A stretch of 64,000 nt of DNA from Streptomyces sp. NBC_00190 (GCF_036203305.1 NZ_CP108131.1:2108001-2172000); one strand, 5' to 3'; positions 17,438-25,830 are shown, counted from the stretch's first letter. The notes: generated by a model not told the origin, from the letters alone. Program-made: numbers and translations.

Positions 17438-17533
17438 GCGGACGGCCCGGACGTTGCGCCGGGCGGGTGCCGGCGCGGCGACTCACCCCGGTGGATCTTG
17501 TTCCGGTCCGCCGCCGTGCGGAGCATGCGGCCC

Positions 17534-17767
17534 ATGGCACGTTGTGAGGTCTGCGGAAACGATTACGGCATGTCGTTCGAGGTGCACGCGCAGGGAGCCG
17601 TGCACGTCTTCGACTGCTTCTCCTGCGCCATTCACCGCATGGCGCCCATCTGCGAGCACTGCCGGGTCCAGATCATCGGGCAGGGCGTCGAGGTCGAGGG
17701 GCAGTGGTTCTGCGGGGCGCACTGCGCCCGCGCGGAAGGGAAGGTGGGCATCAAGGACCACGCTTGA
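17534..17767 (+). CDS. Small LIM-like zinc-binding protein
   Basis: A 77-aa basic protein with eight paired cysteines: CEVC near the N-terminus, CFSC with a following His, CEHC, and CGAHC near the C-terminus, plus other histidines. The pattern suggests two zinc fingers in treble-clef or LIM style. Homologues of this length are widespread in Streptomyces as hypothetical or metallothionein-like proteins. ATG at 17534 (MARCEVCG) is chosen over the in-frame upstream start because conservation would begin there. A strong terminator follows. Role unknown: zinc storage or protein/nucleic-acid binding are options. Confidence 0.75.
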   Translation: MARCEVCGNDYGMSFEVHAQGAVHVFDCFSCAIHRMAPICEHCRVQIIGQGVEVEGQWFCGAHCARAEGKVGIKDHA

Positions 17768-17813
17768 CGGCCAGGACCGACCACCCGCCCGACACCACGT
17801 CCCGTACCCGTGA

Positions 17814-17841
17814 CCCCGGACGGCCACCCGGCCGTCCGGGG
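17814..17841. terminator. Terminator hairpin after the LIM-like gene
   Basis: A perfect 12-bp stem CCCCGGACGGCC/GGCCGTCCGGGG with a 4-nt loop, 46 bp after the stop and 24 bp before the SURF1 start. Confidence 0.75.
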
Positions 17842-17864
17842 CCGACCCCGCTGGGGGTACCGTC

Positions 17865-18674
17865 GTGGGCGTGTACCGCTTTGTGCTGACCCGGCAGTGG
17901 GTGTGCCTCACCCTCGTCACCCTCGCCCTCATCCCCGCGATGATCAAGCTGGGGTTCTGGCAGTTCCACCGCCATGAGCACCGGGTCGCCCAGAACGAGC
18001 TGATCGCCGCGAACCTGAGGGCGAAGCCGGCACCCGTGACCGAGGTCACCTCCCCGGGCCACCAGGTGCCCCGCGCGGACTTCTGGCGGACGGTCACCGC
18101 GACCGGTGCGTACGACTCCGCGCACGAGGTCGTCGTGCGGATGCGGACCTCGGCCGACGACAAGGTCGGCTTCCACGTCGTGACCCCGCTCGTCCTGGCC
18201 GACGGCCGGGTGGTGCTGGTGAACCGCGGCTGGGTGCCGGGCGGCGACGACCCCCGCGCGTACCCGCCGGTGCCGGCCGCGCCATCGGGCGAGGTCACCG
18301 TGACCGGCCGGCTGAAGGCCGACGAGACCAGCGGCGGCAGCGGCATCAAGGACCGCAAGGGCCTGCCGGACCGTCAGGTGATGCTGATCAACAGCGCGCA
18401 GCAGGCGCAGTACCTGGGCAGGCCCGTCCTCGGCGGCTACCTGGAACTCGACGGCCCGGCCCCCTCCGGCGGCAGCCCGGAGGCCGTCCCCGAGCCCGAC
18501 CACGACTCGATCGGCCCCCACATGGCGTACGCCGTCCAGTGGTGGCTGTTCGCGGCCGCGGTGCCGGTGGGCTGGCTGGTCCTCGTACGGCGTGAGAAGC
18601 GCGAGCGCGAGGAGGAGGCCGCGGCGGCCGGCGAACCCGGAACCGGCGCTCAGCGGGAGCCGGCGACGGCGTAG
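17865..18674 (+). CDS. SURF1 family cytochrome oxidase biogenesis protein
   Basis: A 269-aa membrane protein with an N-terminal helix (~10-30, followed by GFWQFHRHEHR, the family's post-helix motif) and a second helix near 220-240 (QWWLFAAAVPVGWLVLV). The soluble middle carries VLVNRGWVPGG, the SURF1 signature. SURF1 proteins assist haem insertion into subunit I of aa3-type cytochrome oxidase. Starts at GTG 17865 or 17871 are both possible. The C-terminal tail is Glu/Ala-rich and cytoplasmic. It lies 9 bp upstream of an SDR gene, likely co-transcribed. Confidence 0.92.
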   Translation: MGVYRFVLTRQWVCLTLVTLALIPAMIKLGFWQFHRHEHRVAQNELIAANLRAKPAPVTEVTSPGHQVPRADFWRTVTATGAYDSAHEVVVRMRTSADDKVGFHVVTPLVLADGRVVLVNRGWVPGGDDPRAYPPVPAAPSGEVTVTGRLKADETSGGSGIKDRKGLPDRQVMLINSAQQAQYLGRPVLGGYLELDGPAPSGGSPEAVPEPDHDSIGPHMAYAVQWWLFAAAVPVGWLVLVRREKREREEEAAAAGEPGTGAQREPATA

Positions 18675-18683
18675 CGTGTCGGC

Positions 18684-19439
18684 ATGGATCTTGGACTGAA
18701 GGACCGTGTCTACATCGTCACCGGGGCCACGCGCGGCCTCGGCCTCGCCTCCGCCCGGGAACTGACCGCCGACGGCGCGAAGGTCGTTCTGACGGGCCGG
18801 GACGAGAAGCGGGCGGCCGACGCCGCCGCCTCGCTCGGCCCGAACGCGGTCGGTGTGGCGGCCGACAACTCCGACCCGGAAGCGGCCGGACGCCTCGTCG
18901 AGACCGCGCGCGAGCGCTTCGGACGCTTCGACGGCATCCTCATCAGCGTCGGCGGCCCGGCCCCGGGCCTCGCGGCGGACAACACCGACGAGCAGTGGTC
19001 CGCCGCCTTCGAGTCGGTCTTCCTCGGCGCGGTCCGCCTCGCGCGGGCGGCCGCCGCCGAGCTGGGCGCGGGCGGGGTCATCGGCTTCGTCCTGTCGGGC
19101 TCGGTGCACGAGCCGATCCCCGGCCTGACCATTTCCAACGGTCTGCGCCCGGGCCTGGCCGGCTTCGCCAAGTCCCTCTCGGTGGACCTCGGCCCGCGCG
19201 GGATCCGGGTCGTGGGCCTGCTCCCGGCGCGGATCGACACCGACCGCGTACGCGAGCTGGACGCGCTGTCCGGGGACGCGGCTGCGGCGCGGGCCGGGAA
19301 CGAGTCCCGCATCCCGCTGCGGCGTTACGGCACCCCGGAGGAGTTCGGCCGCACGGCGGCGTTCCTGCTCTCCCCCGCGGCCTCGTACCTGACGGGCGTC
19401 ATGGTGCCGGTCGACGGCGGCTCCCGGCACGGTTTCTGA
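18684..19439 (+). CDS. SDR family oxidoreductase
   Basis: A 251-aa short-chain dehydrogenase with the TGATRGLG cofactor motif and the C-terminal YLTGVMVPVDGG signature. After strand 2 it reads LTGRDEKR, and the conserved Arg suggests NADPH preference. The usual NNAG is replaced by ISVGGPAPG and the YxxxK site by SNGLRPGLAGFAK. In that segment the catalytic Tyr position is Asn/Leu, so the canonical Tyr is absent, as in some 7-alpha-HSDH-like or atypical SDRs. It may be non-catalytic or mechanistically altered. It follows SURF1 by 9 bp, and its stop faces the amaP stop 20 bp away. Confidence 0.85.
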   Translation: MDLGLKDRVYIVTGATRGLGLASARELTADGAKVVLTGRDEKRAADAAASLGPNAVGVAADNSDPEAAGRLVETARERFGRFDGILISVGGPAPGLAADNTDEQWSAAFESVFLGAVRLARAAAAELGAGGVIGFVLSGSVHEPIPGLTISNGLRPGLAGFAKSLSVDLGPRGIRVVGLLPARIDTDRVRELDALSGDAAAARAGNESRIPLRRYGTPEEFGRTAAFLLSPAASYLTGVMVPVDGGSRHGF

Positions 19440-19459
19440 GCCACCGTCTCCGACAGGGC

Positions 19460-20017
19460 CTACGTCACCCGCTGGGCCCGGTGCGACGTCACCTTCAGGC
19501 GGGCCTCCGTCGGCAGTCCGGCGAGGCCCGCCGAGGCGCGGGCGTGGGTCAGGACCGGGCCCGCGAGGGCGGCCAGGGCGTCGGCCGGGACCGCGTGGGG
19601 TTCGAGTTCCAGTGCGACCCGCAGCGCAGGCGCCCCCCGCCTGCCGCGCAGCGCGACCCGGCAGCGGGCGACCCCGTCCAGGGCGCCGGCCTCCGCGGCC
19701 ACCGCCTCCTCCAGGGCGGGCCCCCGCAGCACGGCGAACGCCCCGTCCCCGGTGTCGACGACCACGGCCCGCAGCCGGGAGCGCCTCAGCTGGGACAGCA
19801 GCCACCACAGCGCCAGCAGCACGCCCAGCACGAGGCCCGCGAGCACCACCCACCCCCACCAGCCCTCGGCGTGCCAGTACCGGCGCCGGGCCTCCTGCGT
19901 CAGCAGCGGGGCGTGCCGGCCGCCCAGGGGCCAGGACGCCGTGAGCACCGCGGCCCCGGCCGCCAGCAGGACCAGGCCGGCCGCCGCCAGCAGGATCCGG
20001 TTCACCACCCCGAGCAT
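19460..20017 (-). CDS. amaP: Alkaline shock response membrane anchor protein AmaP
   Basis: A 185-aa protein with two N-terminal transmembrane segments (~5-28 and ~58-80) and a cytoplasmic C-terminal Asp23-like domain with LRAVVVDTGDGAFAVLRG. AmaP anchors Asp23 to the membrane in Staphylococcus aureus. ATG at 20017 has a perfect AGGAGG eight bases upstream. It is the last gene of the five-gene Asp23 operon, 5 bp after the DUF6286 gene. Confidence 0.85.
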   Translation of the reverse strand: MLGVVNRILLAAAGLVLLAAGAAVLTASWPLGGRHAPLLTQEARRRYWHAEGWWGWVVLAGLVLGVLLALWWLLSQLRRSRLRAVVVDTGDGAFAVLRGPALEEAVAAEAGALDGVARCRVALRGRRGAPALRVALELEPHAVPADALAALAGPVLTHARASAGLAGLPTEARLKVTSHRAQRVT

Positions 20018-20022
20018 CCCGC

Positions 20023-20598
20023 TCACCTCCTGACCCGTACGCGCGGCTGCGGCGGGTGTGCGAGGCCCAGTTCCCCGATGCCGACGGCGAGCACCGCGTC
20101 CAGGTCTGCCCGTACGTCGTCCAGCTCGCGGAAGTGCGAGGTGGCGCGTACCCCGATGTGGGAGCGGCCCACCCTGACCCGGACCGACCGCACTCCCGAC
20201 ACCTCCATCGCCCGGTCCCGCAGGACCTGCGCGGCGTCCTTGCGGCCGAGCCCGGCGCGTACCCCGGCGGCCGGATCCGGGGTGCGCATCGGGAGGATCC
20301 CGCGCCGCCCGGGAGCGAGCGCCAGCAGCAGGAGCACCGCCCCGGCGACGGCGAGGACTCCGCCGACCAGCAGTACGCCCGGGTCGGCCGGGGTGTGCCG
20401 GTCCAGCTGGTCGGCGAGCTCGCGGCGCCACTCCATCCCCGGCCGGCCGGACCGTACGGCGGCCAGGTCGTACAGGAACAGCCCCGCCACTGCCAGTACG
20501 GCGAGGGCGGTGAGCGCGGCGGGGACGCGGCGGGCGGAGCGGAACCGGTGCGCCCGGGGAGCGCGGGGGGCTTCGGGGGCCCGGTCGGAGTCCGTCAC
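20023..20598 (-). CDS. DUF6286-type membrane protein of the Asp23 operon
   Basis: A 191-aa protein. An N-terminal basic Pro-rich segment is followed by two hydrophobic helices (~28-47 and ~80-100) and a C-terminal alpha/beta domain with VRVRVGRSHIGVRA resembling alkaline-shock domains. GTG at 20598 overlaps the previous stop (GTGA). It sits between an Asp23 protein and AmaP, so it is probably another membrane partner of the Asp23 assembly. No enzymatic motif is visible. Confidence 0.75.
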   Translation of the reverse strand: MTDSDRAPEAPRAPRAHRFRSARRVPAALTALAVLAVAGLFLYDLAAVRSGRPGMEWRRELADQLDRHTPADPGVLLVGGVLAVAGAVLLLLALAPGRRGILPMRTPDPAAGVRAGLGRKDAAQVLRDRAMEVSGVRSVRVRVGRSHIGVRATSHFRELDDVRADLDAVLAVGIGELGLAHPPQPRVRVRR

Positions 20599-20963
20599 CG
20601 CAGCCGCCGGTCCCGCCCGGCGGTGGGCCGGGTGTGCGTGGAGTGCAGGTGCTCGATGTCGATGTCCACCTCGGGTACGGACATCGCCGCGTACTCCTCG
20701 ACCCGCAGGGCGACCTGGCGGCGTACGGCCGCGCACTGGGCGGCCAGGTCGGAGGGGTAGTCGAGCTCCAGGCTCACCCGTACCCGGGCGATGTCGTGGT
20801 GCACGGTGACGATGGCGTGCGGGGGCTCCGCCTGTGCGGGCCGCGCGACGAGCGCCTCCCGGGCCGCCTGGGCGGCGATCTTGGCGACGACCCGGTCGGC
20901 GATACGGGTCGCACCCCGGTCGGCGGGCGCCACCCGGGGCGGGGTGGCCCGGGGGTTGCTCAT
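20595..20963 (-). CDS. Asp23/Gls24 family envelope stress protein (second copy)
   Basis: A 122-aa cytoplasmic protein with the family's ADRGATRIADRVVAKIAAQA start and later strands such as RVRVSLELDYP. It shares the ADRG-x-T-x-IAD-x-VV-x-KIA pattern with the first gene of this operon but is more divergent, and it ends in a basic Thr/Arg-rich tail. ATG at 20963 has GAGG five bases upstream. Translation is coupled to the following DUF6286 gene. Confidence 0.82.
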   Translation of the reverse strand: MSNPRATPPRVAPADRGATRIADRVVAKIAAQAAREALVARPAQAEPPHAIVTVHHDIARVRVSLELDYPSDLAAQCAAVRRQVALRVEEYAAMSVPEVDIDIEHLHSTHTRPTAGRDRRLR

Positions 20964-20970
20964 CGGCGCC

Positions 20971-21156
20971 TCACCCGCGCCGGTCGTCGCGGCGGCGGAA
21001 CAGGTCTCCGGGTTCCAGGTCCCCGTCGAGGAACCGGCCGGCGACGAAGCCGATGGCGCCGAGCGCCGCCACCAGCAGGAAGGCTCCGAAGCCGCCGAAA
21101 TACCCGGCGAACGCCAGGGCCATGCCGGCGAACAGGCCGGCGACCGCCATGCTCAT
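20971..21156 (-). CDS. Small DUF2273-like membrane protein
   Basis: A 61-aa protein with two closely spaced hydrophobic helices and a charged tail (LEPGDLFRRRDDRRG). Such small integral membrane proteins accompany Asp23 genes in Gram-positive bacteria. A perfect AAGGAG precedes ATG 21156. It lies 17 bp after one Asp23 gene and 7 bp before another. Confidence 0.82.
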   Translation of the reverse strand: MSMAVAGLFAGMALAFAGYFGGFGAFLLVAALGAIGFVAGRFLDGDLEPGDLFRRRDDRRG

Positions 21157-21173
21157 TGCGGGGCTCCTTTTCG

Positions 21174-21605
21174 CTACTGGAGCCGCGACTCCGGCTCCTC
21201 GTCGGGCTCATCGGGCAGCTTGACGTCGCTGACCGCGATGTTGACCTCGACGACCTCCAGGCTGGTCATCCGCTCGACCGCCGAGATGACGTTCTCACGG
21301 ACCGCCCGTGCCACGTCCCGGATCGACACGCCGTAGTCGACGACGATCTCCAGGTCGAGGGCCGTCTGGACCTCGCCGACCTCGGCCTTCACGCCGCGGC
21401 TGACGGAGGCCTTCGCGCCGCCGGGGACCCGTTCGCGGACGGCGCCGAAGGTACGGGAGAGACCGCTGCCGCTGCCCATGGCGTGTACGCCGACCACCTC
21501 GCGGGCGGCCAGCCCGGCGATCTTCTCGACCACTCCGTCGGCGATGCTCGTGCGGCCCCGGTCGGCGGGCGCCTTGCCGGGGCCGCCCGATGTGGATTCG
21601 GTCAT
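21174..21605 (-). CDS. Asp23/Gls24 family envelope stress response protein
   Basis: A 143-aa protein. Its core has GRTSIADGVVEKIAGLAAREV, the family N-terminal motif, followed by VQTALDLEIVVDYGVSI, typical of the alkaline shock domain. The acidic C-terminus (DEPDEEPESR) is disordered. ATG at 21605 with AAGGGA upstream is chosen over an in-frame upstream ATG. It is first of the operon Asp23-DUF2273-Asp23-DUF6286-AmaP, whose promoter must lie in 21606-21741. The S. aureus homologue is membrane-associated and linked to cell-envelope stress. Confidence 0.9.
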   Translation of the reverse strand: MTESTSGGPGKAPADRGRTSIADGVVEKIAGLAAREVVGVHAMGSGSGLSRTFGAVRERVPGGAKASVSRGVKAEVGEVQTALDLEIVVDYGVSIRDVARAVRENVISAVERMTSLEVVEVNIAVSDVKLPDEPDEEPESRLQ

Positions 21606-21698
21606 CGCATGTCCCTTCGCGCGTGCGGACTCCACTCCGCACCACGGTAAGCGCGCGAAGCCGCCACCGCCCCGGGACTACGCCGGTCGGCCTGAACC

Positions 21699-21723
21699 GG
21701 TGCCCGGGCCCCGCCCGGGCACC
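21699..21723. terminator. Terminator hairpin after the enoyl-CoA hydratase gene
   Basis: A perfect 10-bp stem GGTGCCCGGG/CCCGGGCACC with a 5-nt loop, 19 bp past the hydratase stop (minus strand) and before the Asp23 operon start. Confidence 0.7.
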
Positions 21724-21741
21724 TTCCACCGCGGTGGGGAG

Positions 21742-22521
21742 TCAGTCGGACAGGCCCGCCAGGTCGCGCAGCCGACGGGCCTGGGCGGCGCGCTCGGCGG
21801 CGCGCTGGTCGTCGTACGGGCGCGACTGCGCGTCGCGCAGCAGCGCCTTGGTCTCGACGACGGCGTCCCGCGCGGGGGCGAGCAGCGCGGTGGTGAGGTC
21901 CTGGACGGCGGCGTCGAGCTCGTCCGCGGGCACCACGAGGTTGGCGAGGCCGACCCGCTCCGCCTCCTCGGCATGCACGAAGCGGCCCGTGGCGCAGATC
22001 TCCAGCGCGCGGGCGTAGCCGACCAGCGAGGTGAGGGGCTGGGTGCCCGCCAGGTCCGGGACCAGGCCCAGGCTGGTCTCGCGCATGGCGAACTGCACGT
22101 CGTCCGCGACCACGCGCAGGTCGCACGCGAGCGCGAGCTGGAAGCCGGCGCCGATCGCGTGCCCCTGCACGGCGGCGACGGAGATGATGTCGTTACGCCG
22201 CCACCAGGTGAATGCCTCCTGGTACTCGGCGATGGTGGAATCGAGCAGTTCGTCCGAACCGCGTGCCAGATCGAGGAAGGACGGCTCGCCCTCGAAACCC
22301 TCGGGGGTGAACGCCTGCCGGTCGAGCCCGGCGGAGAAGGACTTGCCCTCACCGCGCAGCACGACGACCCGGACGGTGCCCGGCAACGACCTTCCGGCCT
22401 CCGCCAAAGCCCGCCAGAGCGCGGGGGATTGGGCGTTTCGCTTGGCCGGATTGGTCAGTGTCACCGTGGCGAGCGAGTCGTCGACGGTGAGTCGTACGCC
22501 GTCCTTGTCGAGCAGAGCCAT
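21742..22521 (-). CDS. Enoyl-CoA hydratase/isomerase (crotonase) family protein
   Basis: A 259-aa crotonase-fold protein. The oxyanion-hole segments are GKSFSAGLDR and VQGHAIGAGFQLALACDLR. The position of one catalytic Glu is occupied differently (SLGLVPDLAGTQ, with Asp at the second catalytic site), so hydratase activity is possible but the exact CoA reaction is uncertain. ATG at 22521 follows GGAGG by eight bases. It is flanked by terminator-like hairpins, so it is probably monocistronic. A role in fatty-acid or branched-chain CoA metabolism is likely. Confidence 0.9.
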   Translation of the reverse strand: MALLDKDGVRLTVDDSLATVTLTNPAKRNAQSPALWRALAEAGRSLPGTVRVVVLRGEGKSFSAGLDRQAFTPEGFEGEPSFLDLARGSDELLDSTIAEYQEAFTWWRRNDIISVAAVQGHAIGAGFQLALACDLRVVADDVQFAMRETSLGLVPDLAGTQPLTSLVGYARALEICATGRFVHAEEAERVGLANLVVPADELDAAVQDLTTALLAPARDAVVETKALLRDAQSRPYDDQRAAERAAQARRLRDLAGLSD

Positions 22522-22622
22522 CTGTATGCCTCCGGTGTGCAGTCGGCCGCGATCCGGCCTAAGTGACTGCACAGTAACCACCCGGCCGACCGGAAAGTCG
22601 ACCGGGGGTCACCGAAGGAACC

Positions 22623-22665
22623 GTTTGACCATGCTGAAACCTTTGAAGCCTTGAAGCATTCAAAC
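22623..22665. terminator. AT-rich imperfect inverted repeat, possible terminator of the HTH gene
   Basis: GTTTGA and ATGCT arms at the left are mirrored by AGCAT and TCAAAC at the right, enclosing a loop that repeats TTTGAAG/TTGAAG. It lies between the HTH stop (minus strand) and the hydratase start. The low GC in a high-GC genome makes it stand out; it could equally be part of the hydratase promoter. Confidence 0.4.
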
Positions 22666-22687
22666 GTCGGAACCGATGGGACCAGGG

Positions 22688-22909
22688 TCAGGCCGTGGCG
22701 GCCTTCTTACCGCGCGTCGCGCCACCGCGACCGCGCAGCGAGACCCCGGACTCACTGAGCATCCGGTGGACGAATCCGTAGGACCGGCCGGTCTCTTCGG
22801 CCAGCGCCCGGATACTCGCACCGGAGTCGTACTTCTTCTTCAGGTCTGCCGCGAGCTTGTCGCGCGCGGCGCCGGTTACCCGGCTGCCCTTCTTCAGAGT
22901 CTCGGCCAC
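22688..22909 (-). CDS. Small helix-turn-helix protein
   Basis: A 73-aa, strongly basic protein. The centre, DSGASIRALAEETGRSYGFV followed by HRMLSESG, is a clear helix-turn-helix of Hin/resolvase-like form. The tail RGRGGATRGKKAATA is a basic DNA-binding arm. GTG at 22909 is chosen because GAGGAGG ends five bases upstream. Very similar short proteins are conserved in Streptomyces. It is likely a nucleoid or transcription factor; its target is unknown. Confidence 0.82.
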   Translation of the reverse strand: MAETLKKGSRVTGAARDKLAADLKKKYDSGASIRALAEETGRSYGFVHRMLSESGVSLRGRGGATRGKKAATA

Positions 22910-23244
22910 CCGTGCCTCCTCATGGGAAGTGCGCTCTGGACTTCTCATGATCACCCCTCCCACGCTTCCTGGCCACCCATTCAGCAAGGTCGGTACGGCC
23001 GCATTTCTCGAAGGGTGGACACCCGAGCAGAACGGAATCTCCCCTTCCGCCACATGACCTCCGTCACACTTCGCGGCCCTCGCGGGGAATCGCCAGGTCA
23101 GGGGCGGGACGACGGAAGACGGACGGCCCCGGTCGCGCGCCCTCGGGGGCGCGGCCGGGGCCGTCGTACGACGCTGGGCGGTACGAGACCGTCTCACTCA
23201 GATGATGGATCACCCCTGAGCCGAATGATCCATAAGGAATTGGA
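22910..23244. other. 335-bp intergenic region between the HTH gene and the ABC-F gene
   Basis: It contains the presumed promoter of the HTH gene near 22910-23050 (no convincing hexamers picked out) and the ABC-F terminator at 23123-23164. No further gene is evident. Confidence 0.5.
23123..23164. terminator. Strong terminator hairpin after the ABC-F gene
   Basis: A long GC-rich hairpin: ACGGCCCCGG and CGCGC arms pair with the mirrored right arm with one G-U wobble, then GCCC/GGGC near the loop. It lies 80 bp past the ABC-F stop on the minus strand. Confidence 0.75.
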
Positions 23245-24843
23245 TCAGGCGAGGGCGACCAGGTCCCGGTAGTCCGGGCCCCACAGATCCTCGACGCCGT
23301 CCGGGAGCAGGATGATCCGCTCCGGCTCCAGCGCCTCGACCGCGCCCTCGTCGTGCGTGACGAGGATGACCGCGCCCTTGTACGTGCGCAGGGCGCCCAG
23401 GATCTCCTCGCGGCTGGCCGGGTCCAGGTTGTTCGTGGGCTCGTCGAGCAGCAGCACGTTCGCCGAGGAGACGACCAGCGTGGCCAGGGCCAGGCGGGTC
23501 TTCTCGCCGCCGGACAGCACCCCGGCGGGCTTGTCCACGTCGTCCCCGGAGAAGAGGAAGGAGCCCAGCGTCTTGCGCACGGCGACCAGGTCCAGGTCGG
23601 GCGCGGCGGAGCGCATGTTCTCCAGGACCGTGCGCTCGGGGTCCAGGGTCTCGTGCTCCTGGGCGTAGTAGCCGAGCTTGAGGCCGTGGCCCGGGGTGAC
23701 CTCGCCGGTGTCCGGCTTCTCGGTGCCCGCGAGCAGCCGCAGCAGCGTCGTCTTGCCGGCGCCGTTGAGGCCGAGGATGACGACCCGGGAGCCCTTGTCG
23801 ATGGCCAGGTCGACGTCGGTGAAGATCTCCAGCGAGCCGTAGGACTTCGAGAGGCCCTCAGCGGTCAGCGGGGTCTTGCCGCAGGGCGCCGGGTCCGGGA
23901 AGCGCAGCTTGGCGACCTTGTCGGAGACGCGGACGGCCTCCAGGCCGGACAGCAGCCGCTCGGCGCGCTTGGCCATGTTCTGCGCGGCGACGGTCTTGGT
24001 GGCCTTGGCGCGCATCTTGTCGGCCTGCGAGTTCAGGGCCGCGGCCTTCTTCTCCGCGTTCTGGCGCTCGCGCTTGCGGCGCTTCTCGTCGGCCTCGCGC
24101 TGCTGCTGGTAGAGCTTCCAGCCCATGTTGTAGACGTCGATCTGGGACCGGTTGGCGTCCAGGTAGAAGACCTTGTTGACGACGGTCTCGACCAGGTCGA
24201 CGTCATGGGAGATCACGACGAAGCCGCCGCGGTAGTTCTTCAGGTAGTCCCGCAGCCAGACGATCGAGTCGGCGTCGAGGTGGTTCGTCGGCTCGTCGAG
24301 GAGCAGGGTGTCCGCGTCCGAGAACAGGATCCGGGCGAGTTCGACGCGGCGGCGCTGACCGCCGGAGAGGGTGTGCAGCGGCTGGCCGAGCACCCGGTCG
24401 GGGAGGCTGAGGGCGGCCGAGATCGTCGCGGCCTCCGACTCGGCGGCGTATCCGCCCTTGGTGAGGAACTCGGTCTCCTGGCGCTCGTACTGCTTGAGCG
24501 CCTTCTCGCGGGTGGCGCCGGAGCCGGTGGCGATGCGCTCCTCGTTCATCCGCATCTTCTTGATCAGGACGTCGAGACCGCGGGCGGACAGGATCCGGTC
24601 GCGGGCCAGGACCTCGAGGTCACCGGTGCGGGGGTCCTGCGGGAGGTAGCCGACCTCACCCGAGCGGGTGATGGAGCCGGCGGCGGGCTGGCCCTCGCCC
24701 GCGAGGCACTTGGTGAGGGTGGTCTTGCCGGCTCCGTTGCGGCCGACCAGGCCGATGCGGTCGCCCTTGGCGATGCGGAAGGAGGCGGACTCGATGAGGA
24801 CGCGGGCGCCGGCGCGCAGCTCTACGCCGGTGGCGGTGATCAC
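23245..24843 (-). CDS. ABC-F family ATP-binding protein
   Basis: A 532-aa soluble protein with two ABC cassettes and no membrane segments. Cassette 1 has Walker [10 protein letters not shown], signature LSGGQRRR and Walker [13 protein letters not shown] long charged linker of Lys/Arg/Glu helices (~250-300, the P-site tRNA-interaction motif region) precedes cassette 2, with [17 protein letters not shown] and [15 protein letters not shown] proteins act on ribosomes as translation factors or antibiotic-protection factors. The housekeeping-like context and lack of a resistance operon favour a translation factor. GTG at 24843 has GGAG nine bases upstream. Confidence 0.92.
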   Translation of the reverse strand: MITATGVELRAGARVLIESASFRIAKGDRIGLVGRNGAGKTTLTKCLAGEGQPAAGSITRSGEVGYLPQDPRTGDLEVLARDRILSARGLDVLIKKMRMNEERIATGSGATREKALKQYERQETEFLTKGGYAAESEAATISAALSLPDRVLGQPLHTLSGGQRRRVELARILFSDADTLLLDEPTNHLDADSIVWLRDYLKNYRGGFVVISHDVDLVETVVNKVFYLDANRSQIDVYNMGWKLYQQQREADEKRRKRERQNAEKKAAALNSQADKMRAKATKTVAAQNMAKRAERLLSGLEAVRVSDKVAKLRFPDPAPCGKTPLTAEGLSKSYGSLEIFTDVDLAIDKGSRVVILGLNGAGKTTLLRLLAGTEKPDTGEVTPGHGLKLGYYAQEHETLDPERTVLENMRSAAPDLDLVAVRKTLGSFLFSGDDVDKPAGVLSGGEKTRLALATLVVSSANVLLLDEPTNNLDPASREEILGALRTYKGAVILVTHDEGAVEALEPERIILLPDGVEDLWGPDYRDLVALA

Positions 24844-25037
24844 GGAAATACTCCAGGGCGGGGGGACGGCGGAAAGGGGGCAGGACGCGATGCTTCGACG
24901 CCGCTAATCCGCGAGGAGATTTGCCATGGGAGTCATTCTACCGGGGGTGCGCAACTACTTATCGGGGCGCCGGTCGGCCGGACCGCCCTCCGCCCCGTCC
25001 CCCGTTCGGCTCATGGACCGCACCGGCGGGCACGGGC

Positions 25038-25340
25038 ACGTATCAGGATGAACGGGTCGAGCTGCAGGCCGACTGCTACGCCGGGGTGTGGGCGCGGGGC
25101 GCGACGCGGACCCCGGACGAGTCCACCGGCCGGCCGCTGATCACCCGCCTCACCGACGAGGACATCAGGGACGGACTGGACGCGGCGGCGGCGGCGGTCG
25201 GCGGCGACCGGATCCAGGAGAAGTTCCAGGGCCGGGTCACCCCGGAGACCTGGACCCACGGGTCGGCCGAGCAGCGCCGGCAGTGGTTCTACCAGGGCTA
25301 CCGCACCGGCGACATGGCCCAGTGCAACACCTTCCACTGA
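25038..25340 (+). pseudogene. C-terminal remnant of a neutral zinc metallopeptidase (YpfJ-type)
   Basis: About 100 residues resemble the C-terminal half of PF04228-type neutral zinc peptidases: [15 protein letters not shown] (the family's third-ligand region), then [18 protein letters not shown] and the closing [19 protein letters not shown]. The N-terminal half with the HExxH zinc motif is absent; upstream sequence to the ABC-F start shows no match in any frame. An open frame begins at 24921, but its first ~39 residues look random. This is a decayed gene fragment, possibly still transcribed. Confidence 0.75.
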
Positions 25341-25400
25341 CTGTCAGTGGCGCCTGCCATGCTGTGACGTGGGTCACCGTCACGAGAGGGAGTGATCGTC

Positions 25401-25796
25401 ATGGCAGGCGTTCCGTCCATCTGTCCCACGCTGGTCTACCGCGACGCGAAGGCGGCCATCAAGCTGCTGACCGAGGCCTTCGGCTTCAGCCAGGTCGCGG
25501 TGTACGAGGGTGAGAACGGCTCGGTGATGCACGCGGAGCTGGCCTACGGCAACGGGCTGGTGATGCTGGGCAGCAAGGGCACGGGCGGGGTCTTCGACAA
25601 GGCCATGGGCGACGCGGGGCCGGCGGGGGTCTATGTCGTGGTCGAGGACGTGGACGCCCACCACCGGCGGGCCGCCGAACACGGTGCGGAGATCCTGATG
25701 GAGCCCACCGACCAGGACTACGGCTCCCGCGACTACATGGCCCGGGACGGCGAGGGCAACATCTGGAGCTTCGGGACGTACGCGCCGCAGGTCTGA
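25401..25796 (+). CDS. VOC family (glyoxalase/bleomycin-resistance-like) protein
   Basis: A 131-aa protein with one pair of beta-alpha-beta-beta-beta modules. Features are TLVYRDAKAAIKLLTEAFGF at the start and YGSRDYMARDGEGNIWSFGTY at the end, the vicinal-oxygen-chelate closing motif with the likely metal-binding Glu replaced or shifted. ATG at 25401 follows GAGGGAG; a GTG at 25392 lies inside that site. Family members bind metals or small ligands; this compact form resembles PhnB-like proteins. Function unknown. Confidence 0.85.
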   Translation: MAGVPSICPTLVYRDAKAAIKLLTEAFGFSQVAVYEGENGSVMHAELAYGNGLVMLGSKGTGGVFDKAMGDAGPAGVYVVVEDVDAHHRRAAEHGAEILMEPTDQDYGSRDYMARDGEGNIWSFGTYAPQV

Positions 25797-25830
25797 GGCC
25801 TGCGGCGGACACGTCCTCGCCCGTACGCGG

